From positions 1-44,530 of the IMG/VR virus record IMGVR_UViG_3300031234_000017: a DNA stretch of 44,530 nt; one strand, 5' to 3'. Source of the stretch: a virus. The notes beneath the pieces are model-generated. The model had not been told where the DNA came from and made no database searches. It worked only from the letters and a program-made list of their open reading frames with translations. The translations under genes were made by a program, and so were the position numbers. Positions 5,990 through 12,714 of the stretch are shown piece after piece. Each line of letters begins with the position of its first letter. Position 1 is the first letter of the stretch.

Positions 5990-7783
5990 TTAGGTTGCGG
6001 AGATCGCCACGCCTGCTCCAGTAACCCAGACGCCTGCGTAAAGCATGGCCAAGGATGGGGCACCGTGGGCGCAATTGGAGCACGACGCTATGGTGCCGTT
6101 AGGGAGACTGGTCTCAGTGTTTAGTTGGGCTACAGTGAAAGTCATGCCGACTTCGAAGAAGCCCGCGCCAGCCTTGACCAAGTTGGACGCAGTGTACGTG
6201 CCGGACTGGTCCAAGGTAGCCAGGGGGGCGGCCGATCCTGTGTTGAGCCAGGAGAGCACGCCCGACGATCCGTTGACCGACTCCACAACCTCATTGGTGG
6301 GGGAACCAATATGTACGCCTCCGGCGGCGTCCACCGCGTACAGGCGGTTGGCGACGCTGCGGGTGTTGGCGTAGAACAAGAAGTATGTCCAATTAGGCGG
6401 AGACGTTCCACCACTCTCATCAAACAGACGTGATTGATATGCAGCGAAACAATTACCCCATCTGCATTCAGTGTTTATTCCTACTGGAGTAGTGCCAGCT
6501 TCATCAAAGGCCACTATTGTATCTATCTCATTTGTTACTGCCCCAGTCGTACCTGTAAGGGTGGAAGATTGGGCTTCTATTGGCGTAGCTCCTCCGCCGG
6601 TAGTTCCAACTTTTGCCGTGTCAATGTCAATTCCGCCAATGTCTCCATTAGATCCCTGCCTACCGACAATATATAGACCGTCAACTTCACCGACAGTCGA
6701 GCTAGTCAGATAATTTTGCTTGGCGTAGATGAGGCCCAATACGGCGTCCGTATTGGCTGGCCCATTGGTGCCGGAACCAGTGGGGAAGCGAGTAAGTACT
6801 GCGTTGAACTGCGCGTTGGCCGGATGGGGCGCGGTGGCGCTGGAGACGAGCAGTTGGCTGGTGAGCCATTGGCCACCGTAGCCTACCGCCGCGAACTGCG
6901 AAGAGGCGTCCAACGAGGTCGCCGTGCTGTTTAAGTTCAGCGCTCCCGTCGCCAGTGTTCCAACTCCCGTTATCCCCGCATAGGCTCCAGTGAGATGTCC
7001 ACTTGCCAGCGTCCCCGACGAAATGTTGCTCGCGTTCGTCGTGTCTATCGTCGCAGACGACGCAAATGCAACTCCGCCCGTCTTCGTGCATGTCAGAGAG
7101 ATGCTCGTGGCCCCCGACCCGGAGCAGTCCGAGGACACCGTCACCGTCTGGTTCCCAGATAGCGGCGTGTAGCCCAGCGCCGTCGTCACGTTGGAACTCG
7201 TCAGCGCTGATTGCGTCGCGAACGGCCCGAACGCTACGCCGCCCGTCTTTGTGCAGGTGATGGTCGGGACAGAAAGCGAGCAGTCTCCGCTCAAAGTGAA
7301 GCCCCCGAACGAAGACGAATTGTTAAACTGAATCTGGCCGCTCGTACCACCTGGAATGCCGCTGGCGGTGCTGCATCCAAATCCCGTCCCGCTCGTATAG
7401 CTGAGCGCTTGGTTGAGTCCTACGCATGACGGAAGGCTGGATGTCGATGGGACGCCAGAACTTCCGGTCGTGTTAGCCAGCAATGAATTTGCAGATATCG
7501 GCGCGATGGAAATCGTTGGGCTGGAAGAAACCAAGCCGCCGCCAGATAGGCCCGTCCCCGCGTTGATTGTCGCCGTGTTGATGACGCCCCCCCCGGCCAC
7601 AACGATCTGCGTCGGACTGCACCCGGCAGAGCCAAAGGTCGTCCCAACGGGGGCGCATGGGGTCTGCGCACCCGAGGCTGTGGAGGCGGCTGGAAGCAGC
7701 CCAACGGGCTGCGCCTTTGCGGCCATGGAAGTTACAAAAAGGGCGCCGGCGGCGACCCCTACGAGGAGAGCAGCCCGACCCAT
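5990..7783 (-). CDS. Tail fibre-like protein with signal peptide
   Basis: A 597-residue Ser/Thr/Gly-rich protein with the composition and repeats of phage receptor-binding fibres: beta-strand repeats such as CTKTGGVAF occur twice, with segments of the type seen in trimeric fibres (GTSGQIQFNN, SLLANTTGSSG). Unusually, it begins with a Sec-type signal sequence: MGRAA, a hydrophobic core, then AAKA before QPVG (about residue 24). It contains many paired cysteines (ECRWGNC, CSNC), as in exported proteins. The start at 7783 lies 25 bases inside the upstream gene. It could be a surface-binding or secreted adhesin-like protein. No catalytic motif seen. Confidence 0.8.
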   Translation of the reverse strand: MGRAALLVGVAAGALFVTSMAAKAQPVGLLPAASTASGAQTPCAPVGTTFGSAGCSPTQIVVAGGGVINTATINAGTGLSGGGLVSSSPTISIAPISANSLLANTTGSSGVPSTSSLPSCVGLNQALSYTSGTGFGCSTASGIPGGTSGQIQFNNSSSFGGFTLSGDCSLSVPTITCTKTGGVAFGPFATQSALTSSNVTTALGYTPLSGNQTVTVSSDCSGSGATSISLTCTKTGGVAFASSATIDTTNASNISSGTLASGHLTGAYAGITGVGTLATGALNLNSTATSLDASSQFAAVGYGGQWLTSQLLVSSATAPHPANAQFNAVLTRFPTGSGTNGPANTDAVLGLIYAKQNYLTSSTVGEVDGLYIVGRQGSNGDIGGIDIDTAKVGTTGGGATPIEAQSSTLTGTTGAVTNEIDTIVAFDEAGTTPVGINTECRWGNCFAAYQSRLFDESGGTSPPNWTYFLFYANTRSVANRLYAVDAAGGVHIGSPTNEVVESVNGSSGVLSWLNTGSAAPLATLDQSGTYTASNLVKAGAGFFEVGMTFTVAQLNTETSLPNGTIASCSNCAHGAPSLAMLYAGVWVTGAGVAISAT

Positions 7784-8058
7784 TGTCCATCCGTTCTATA
7801 GATTCTGACAGCAAAAAGGCTTTCGTCGTAATAGGTCATGCCAAAGCTTGGCGTTGAGTAGCCGAGGGCGCTAATGGCCGCCATAAATGCCGAAAGATTG
7901 GCATAGGGGGGGATCACAAGGGAAATGACCTGCGATCCATCCGCTAGGATGCATAGGGAAAAGTTTTTATCGAGCGCTGGCGTTCCTGCGGTTGGACCGG
8001 CAGGTGGCCTATAGCTCGGATTCCCCGATCCGGCGAACTTTGTAAGGTTTGCGGCCAT
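7759..8058 (-). CDS. Small hypothetical protein in the fibre cluster
   Basis: A 99-residue protein lacking a signal peptide, unlike its neighbours on both sides. It has a Pro/Gly-rich N-terminus (to about 30) and a compact alpha/beta C-terminal part (about 33-97) with no known motif. Its ATG shares bases with the upstream stop (TAATG) and its end overlaps the fibre gene start. It may be a small fibre-associated or chaperone-like protein, but this rests on location only. Confidence 0.65.
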   Translation of the reverse strand: MAANLTKFAGSGNPSYRPPAGPTAGTPALDKNFSLCILADGSQVISLVIPPYANLSAFMAAISALGYSTPSFGMTYYDESLFAVRIYRTDGQWVGLLSS

Positions 8059-8729
8059 TATTGCGTGGCCTCCCGAGCCAGCACCATTACTGGTGTTCCG
8101 GAGGTGCAGGTTGTGCCGAACGGACTTAGACTAAGTCCCGCCGTAATGATGGACAGGTTCAGCGTGGTGGTCTGCGCGGGGAAGCAAAGTCCGCTTGCCC
8201 CCGTCGACGATCGAGACAGCGCCTGACATGGGATCGGAAGCGTAGACCCGCTAGGCAGCAATAGTTGCGCCTCCACGATTGGCGTGTTCGTCGTCATGAC
8301 CCGAGAAAAGGTGACAGACCAACTGCAGTTGGATGCTACGGTCGTGTTGATGGCTTGGACAGCCGTTGGGCGCGTGGAATCCGGCCGCTCCATGCAGATT
8401 GGAGATGTACCTGCTGATCCATTCAGGGTGTCAGCCAGGGGCGTCGGGCATGGTGAAGGCGTGGCCGCTGTAATTGCTGCGGAGACTCCCGTGGGAGTCA
8501 TATAACTGGACGCGGCGTTAGCTTCCGACGTAGAGATCGCGCTAGCCTGAGCAGCCGCAATAGCTGCGGCGTTGGCGGCCTGGGCCTGCGCATCAGTATA
8601 TGACGCAGGCGGATTTGTGGCGACGGCCTGAGCTGATGCGTTAGGGAAAACGACCGATTCCGAAAGAACGGGAAAAGCAGTTCCCATCTGAATCAGGATA
8701 AGGATAGCTGCTATGCGATTTTGATTCAT
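8058..8729 (-). CDS. Fibre-region protein with signal peptide and helical stalk
   Basis: A 223-residue protein from the ATG at 8729, which overlaps the preceding stop as TGATG. Residues 1-23 look like a Sec signal peptide (MNQNR, hydrophobic core ILILIQMGTAFPVL). Residues about 38-75 are an Ala-rich helix (AQAQAANAAAIAAAQ) resembling a coiled-coil stalk, followed by a beta-rich domain with six cysteines (CPTP, ICME, NCSW, PCQA, LCFP, TCTS). An even number of cysteines after a signal peptide suggests disulfides. It lies between the esterase-like gene and a small protein in the fibre operon. Function unknown. Confidence 0.7.
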   Translation of the reverse strand: MNQNRIAAILILIQMGTAFPVLSESVVFPNASAQAVATNPPASYTDAQAQAANAAAIAAAQASAISTSEANAASSYMTPTGVSAAITAATPSPCPTPLADTLNGSAGTSPICMERPDSTRPTAVQAINTTVASNCSWSVTFSRVMTTNTPIVEAQLLLPSGSTLPIPCQALSRSSTGASGLCFPAQTTTLNLSIITAGLSLSPFGTTCTSGTPVMVLAREATQ

Positions 8730-10675
8730 CAACCGCCTCCTAGCAATGCGCCGCTGACGATAGCGCAAGAACGCGATCCGGAACAGGTGACGGAAGATGC
8801 AGGAGAAAGAGCGGTGTTTATGAGGGTAGTCATTTTCGGAGCGATTATGGCGTTTCCCGGCTCCATAGGATGGAAGCTATCGAAGTGATATTGGGCATTA
8901 TTGTAGATCATGGACGCCCATGTCGATCCAAAGTCGGCGTATGTGAAGCTCGGATCTCCAGTGTAGGACGCCGCGCCGGTTGCCATCAGCCCCAGGTAGG
9001 TTGTTCCGCCAGTGACGGTGTTGGCGTCGAGCGGCAACCCGGGCAGCAGGACCATTTTCGCTGACGGCGCAGCCGCTCGCTCGGTGGTGAGCATCTGCTT
9101 GATAGCCGGTCCGAACAGGGTCTGCGACACCGACTCGTTGGCGTCGTTCGTCCCGATGTTCGTGAAGATCAGGGACGGCGCCGTCCCTGTCGCGCCGTGT
9201 GCGCTGAGTTGGCCGTTTGAGTCAAGCGCGGAGACGCCTAGGTCCACGAGGTTCCACCGCGACGCGGCCGTGCAAGCGCCGGTGGTGGTCGTGACGATGC
9301 AGAGGCCAGGCACGAAGTTGTCATAGGCCGCGCCTGCGTAAAGGACACCGGAGCCAGACGTCGCGATCGACCCGACGTCGTAGCCCTGGGCGAACAGCGC
9401 CTGGGCGACCATCCAGACGTTGGAGTGGATGTAGTCGTCCGCGCCGTTGTCGACGAGGTAGCCGACGTTGATGCTGTCGCCCTGGACGAGGGCCCACCCC
9501 TTGTAGGCGATCCCCGTCGCGCCGGACGGCTGGCAAGGGGCGAGGGCCGTCCCGGCCGTCGAGCCCGCGTCGAGCTGGATGCCGTCCGACTCCAGGCCGT
9601 AGAAGTTCGCGCCCGTCTGACCCCAGATGCTCGCGCCCGGGTTGCCAATCTGGCGCGCGACGACCATGACCTCATTCGTCGCGCTCGGCACGGCCGCGAC
9701 GGGCACCGTTCCCACTGCGGTCGCCTGGGCGTCGTAGAGGACGCCGTTGACGAACACCGAGACCGGCATGCCGTCGACGTTCGGGCCGAACATGAGGTTC
9801 ATGGTCGGCGTCGCCGAGGCCGTGAAGGCCGCGCAGTAGTACGCGCCGGGCTGGATCGTGCGCGGGTTGGTGACGCCACTGGCGCACGTCGTCGAGCCGA
9901 AGCATTGCCAGTTGCGCGGCGAGTAGTGAAGCGCGGTAGAGGAGGGCGCGACGGAACTAATCGTCGTGTCGCCGTATAGCGTGACCTCTTCCATCGGGAT
10001 CAGCGTCCCGCCGGACTGGAGGATCTGGTACAGGCCCATCAGCCCGCGGACGTAGCTTGAGTCCGTCGTCGTGGGGGCCGCGACGCACGTCCCCGGGACG
10101 GCCACTGTGGCAAGGCAACCCGTGAGCGTGTTGACGCCAGCGCTCACCGTGTCCGTCAGGGTCAGATAGTAGTCGGTCGCTGCCACACTGGTGAATGTCG
10201 CCGACGTCAGGGACGTGAACGCGAGGGTGCCGGTCTCCTTGATGATGTTGACTGACGTCGCATTGACGTAGAGGCAGTACCCTGTGATCGCACTCGTCGA
10301 GTAGCCGATGTGCGTGCACACGGCAGGGGCATTATTCGCCATGCCAGAGTTGGCGGTGTAGCGGACCCGGATCTGCTGGTCGCCTGTCGCGCCGCCACGG
10401 GACAGCAGCATGTGGATGACGTTGAAGCCATTGCCGGATGTCCCGAGCGGTTCCCCGCTGGGGGTCAGACCGTTGCCCGACGTGATCCCCCAGATCGACC
10501 CGAAGCCATCAACGAAGTTGGGAACAGCACCAGGAGACGCGGTGGGGGAAACAGGGCCGCCGGTAGGCGTGTAATCAAGATACGACGTGTATGTGGCTGC
10601 AATGGCTGAATGTAGCAGTCCGAAGGCAAGAATGATGGCGACGAGAGTCCCTGCGAACATCGACAGTTTTTTCAT
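8729..10675 (-). CDS. SGNH/GDSL-type esterase with signal peptide, fibre-region protein
   Basis: A 648-residue protein in the tail-fibre block. Residues 1-26 form a Sec signal peptide (MKKLS, hydrophobic core, AIAA). A beta-rich N-terminal part (about 27-390) is followed by an SGNH hydrolase domain (about 390-620): GDS with nucleophile S401, GTND with N510, and DSFHP with D599 and H602, matching blocks I, III and V. This family removes acyl groups from carbohydrates or lipids, so deacetylation of capsule, EPS or LPS is likely. Twelve cysteines, mostly in close pairs, point to an oxidising environment. It may be a virion surface enzyme or a secreted one. Confidence 0.85.
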   Translation of the reverse strand: MKKLSMFAGTLVAIILAFGLLHSAIAATYTSYLDYTPTGGPVSPTASPGAVPNFVDGFGSIWGITSGNGLTPSGEPLGTSGNGFNVIHMLLSRGGATGDQQIRVRYTANSGMANNAPAVCTHIGYSTSAITGYCLYVNATSVNIIKETGTLAFTSLTSATFTSVAATDYYLTLTDTVSAGVNTLTGCLATVAVPGTCVAAPTTTDSSYVRGLMGLYQILQSGGTLIPMEEVTLYGDTTISSVAPSSTALHYSPRNWQCFGSTTCASGVTNPRTIQPGAYYCAAFTASATPTMNLMFGPNVDGMPVSVFVNGVLYDAQATAVGTVPVAAVPSATNEVMVVARQIGNPGASIWGQTGANFYGLESDGIQLDAGSTAGTALAPCQPSGATGIAYKGWALVQGDSINVGYLVDNGADDYIHSNVWMVAQALFAQGYDVGSIATSGSGVLYAGAAYDNFVPGLCIVTTTTGACTAASRWNLVDLGVSALDSNGQLSAHGATGTAPSLIFTNIGTNDANESVSQTLFGPAIKQMLTTERAAAPSAKMVLLPGLPLDANTVTGGTTYLGLMATGAASYTGDPSFTYADFGSTWASMIYNNAQYHFDSFHPMEPGNAIIAPKMTTLINTALSPASSVTCSGSRSCAIVSGALLGGG

Positions 10676-10679
10676 CGGA

Positions 10680-11288
10680 TCAGCTCAGCGAGCACCAGAC
10701 GGAAGGCGTTCCGGTCGCCCCCGTCACGGTGACCTTGACGTTTGCCGCGGTAAGGCCCTGAGTTGATCCTGTCACTACTCCAATATTCCCAGGAAGGGAC
10801 GTAAAACTGGCGCCCATGATGTTATTGAACGTCGCGCCATCAGGGCCAAGGACCTGAAGTTGAAGCGTCGCCCCAGCGATCGTGCCGCTACATCCGAAAA
10901 TATATGAATTTCCTATTACGGGCCCAACTGCTGCGCCAGTGGCGGATGCGCCGGAACCGCCATAGGTCCCGAGCAGCTGGTATCTAGAATTTTGAACATA
11001 AGTGGCCAGCCCCAGATTGGCTATTCCTATGGCCGGATCGGCAAATCCTGTTGCGACGTCCTTGAATGCATCGGGCGTCACCGTCGAGGGATAGGCGCTT
11101 CCGACGGAGGCGCTTGGGGACGCCCCCCCTCCACCAGAGCATGTAGAGCACACGACATGAAGGCCATTGACGTCGACCTGGGCGCCAAACGCATTAGTCG
11201 GGTCGGTAATCGTAACGGGGGGGGCGGATACGGCCGATGAGGCTAACCCTAGGGCCGAAAGGAACGCAATATATGGCGCCATCTTCAT
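10680..11288 (-). CDS. Fibre-region protein with signal peptide
   Basis: A 202-residue protein from the ATG at 11288, preceded by AGGGG; an upstream ATG at 11342 would put 18 polar residues ahead of a clear signal peptide (MKMAPYIAFLSALGLASSAVSA). The mature protein is Gly/Ser/Thr-rich with a Gly run (CSGGGG) near residue 55 and beta-type segments toward the end; it has four cysteines. It sits immediately before the SGNH esterase gene, with a 4-bp gap. It is probably part of the same surface-acting module; no family is recognised. Confidence 0.7.
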   Translation of the reverse strand: MKMAPYIAFLSALGLASSAVSAPPVTITDPTNAFGAQVDVNGLHVVCSTCSGGGGASPSASVGSAYPSTVTPDAFKDVATGFADPAIGIANLGLATYVQNSRYQLLGTYGGSGASATGAAVGPVIGNSYIFGCSGTIAGATLQLQVLGPDGATFNNIMGASFTSLPGNIGVVTGSTQGLTAANVKVTVTGATGTPSVWCSLS

Positions 11289-11347
11289 GTTCGAACCCCT
11301 ATGGTTTGGACATATAGCATGGTTCGGTACGCCCTTGAACATCGGTG

Positions 11348-11803
11348 TCAGCCCCCACCCAAGAAGATGATTTGCACATTCATGGGCACATTAGCGGTTG
11401 CGCCCGTAGCCGTGTCGGTGACAAGACAGTTAAAATCAGCGTCTAGTTCCGTGTTCGACATATTAACGCTGCCAGTGAAGGATGTGGTGGAACTGGACGG
11501 GCTGTTAATGGAAATTCCAGTATCCCCGTCCACATAAGACCATGCATAGGTGAATGGTCCAATTCCATTGGCGGGGGAAACGGTGGTGGGTGCGGTGGTG
11601 GTCGGACCTGGAGTGCGCGTATCGCTTATTAGATTGGACGGGGAGGCGCTGGCGGTAAGGCCGGAAAAGAATATCTGCTGACCAGAACCAGATGTTCCTA
11701 CATATCCAGCCAGAACGCGCTGCTGACCAGAACCAGATGTCCCTACATAAATTGAAATTATGGTCTGCTGTCCAGAACCGACAGTTCCAACATATGCCGT
11801 CAT
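11348..11803 (-). CDS. Repeat-bearing protein with Ig-like domain
   Basis: A 151-residue protein. Residues 4-48 are three tandem 15-residue repeats, each beginning YVGTxGSGQQ. Residues about 65-145 resemble an Ig/PKD-like fold as found on phage virion surfaces: GPFTYAWSYVDGD, then TSFTGSVN, then FNCLVTDTATGA, which carries the typical late cysteine and tyrosine/aspartate pattern. Ig-like domains on phages often bind weakly to surface carbohydrate. The ATG at 11803 overlaps the upstream stop (TGATG). No signal peptide, unlike the next four-gene group. Confidence 0.7.
   Translation of the reverse strand: MTAYVGTVGSGQQTIISIYVGTSGSGQQRVLAGYVGTSGSGQQIFFSGLTASASPSNLISDTRTPGPTTTAPTTVSPANGIGPFTYAWSYVDGDTGISINSPSSSTTSFTGSVNMSNTELDADFNCLVTDTATGATANVPMNVQIIFLGGG
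11660..11794 (-). repeat. Three 45-bp coding repeats
   Basis: Three tandem 45-bp units encode the 15-residue repeats at residues 4-18, 19-33 and 34-48 of the Ig-like protein. Units 2 and 3 share almost all of the YVGTSGSGQQ-coding bases; unit 1 has diverged more, including V for S at position 5. The last five residues of each unit vary (TIISI, RVLAG, IFFSG). Confidence 0.85.
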
Positions 11804-12714
11804 CAGGCTGACGCCACAAGGAAGTAAATTTCACCAACGTCTAGTCCTTCTGGAACTCCGGTTCCCCATGCGATGAGTCCAGAATTTCCGGTTTCTCCGG
11901 AAAGTACGCGAGCGGCGGTCATTCCGGATATTGAAAATCCAGCAACTCCGGAGATGGCGATCGATGCGGTAGAAGCAGATGTCGCGCTTGTAGCGTTTCC
12001 GTTTAAATTTCCGGTAAATAATGATGAAGAGACTGGAATTGAAAACGCTGCAGATGATGAACTTATTGCTAGATAATTCGATTCACCGGCCTGGGCCTGA
12101 ACGGAAAAGGTTCCCCCAGTTGGAAATCTGATTGCTAGGTTTGTACCGTCTCCTATAAGCCCGGTTGAAACTCCGGGACCTATGTTTATTCCAGTTGTTC
12201 CTACGGTTATGACTCCATTAACCGTTAAAACAGATGTCGAGTTATTCCAGGTCAGATTGGTCGACCCAGCAAAAACGCCTGAATTGTTATATTGAATTTG
12301 GGTATTTGCGCCGCCAGGAATGGAATTTGCGCTAGCTTGGCGCACATTCGTTCCGTCGCAGGCCAGCACGAGAGACGACCCCTGGACGACAGATACGCTC
12401 GTTCCGGCCCCTCCCGAAGCGATCGTAATCGTGAACGCGCCAGATGTGGCGTTGAACACCGCCCCGAACCATCCCACCCCAGCGGGAAACTGATAGGTCA
12501 CATTGGCGGTAAGCGCGCCCGATATAACGATGGCGGGCGGCGTATATTGGGCGGACGTCAGAACGACAGTTCCGGACGCGGACACCGCATTGATGATCGA
12601 TGTTCCGCCAAGCGCAGAGTCTATAGAGTTCCAATTGGCGTTGACGGGAACGTCCCAGTCACCAACGAAACTTCCATTTGATGGCGTAGCCAAGCTCTTA
12701 TTTTGGGTAGCCAT
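11803..12714 (-). CDS. Tail fibre protein
   Basis: A 303-residue protein with the usual look of a phage tail fibre. The N-terminus (GDWDVPVNANWNSID) resembles the virion-attachment region of fibre proteins, followed by beta-rich segments, a motif common in fibres (GANTQIQYNNSGVFAGS, about residues 135-151) and Ser/Thr/Ala-rich repeats. No signal peptide is present. It lies between the large ejection proteins and the signal-peptide fibre block and overlaps both neighbours by one to four bases. It is probably the component that anchors the distal fibre parts to the tail. Somewhat lower GC than its neighbours suggests separate origin. Confidence 0.8.
   Translation of the reverse strand: MATQNKSLATPSNGSFVGDWDVPVNANWNSIDSALGGTSIINAVSASGTVVLTSAQYTPPAIVISGALTANVTYQFPAGVGWFGAVFNATSGAFTITIASGGAGTSVSVVQGSSLVLACDGTNVRQASANSIPGGANTQIQYNNSGVFAGSTNLTWNNSTSVLTVNGVITVGTTGINIGPGVSTGLIGDGTNLAIRFPTGGTFSVQAQAGESNYLAISSSSAAFSIPVSSSLFTGNLNGNATSATSASTASIAISGVAGFSISGMTAARVLSGETGNSGLIAWGTGVPEGLDVGEIYFLVASA

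Noticed and set aside
9425-9979. 184-codon plus-strand Arg/Asp/Val-rich frame inside the SGNH gene
   Set aside because: Composition is that of an antisense shadow; the SGNH motifs are on the other strand.
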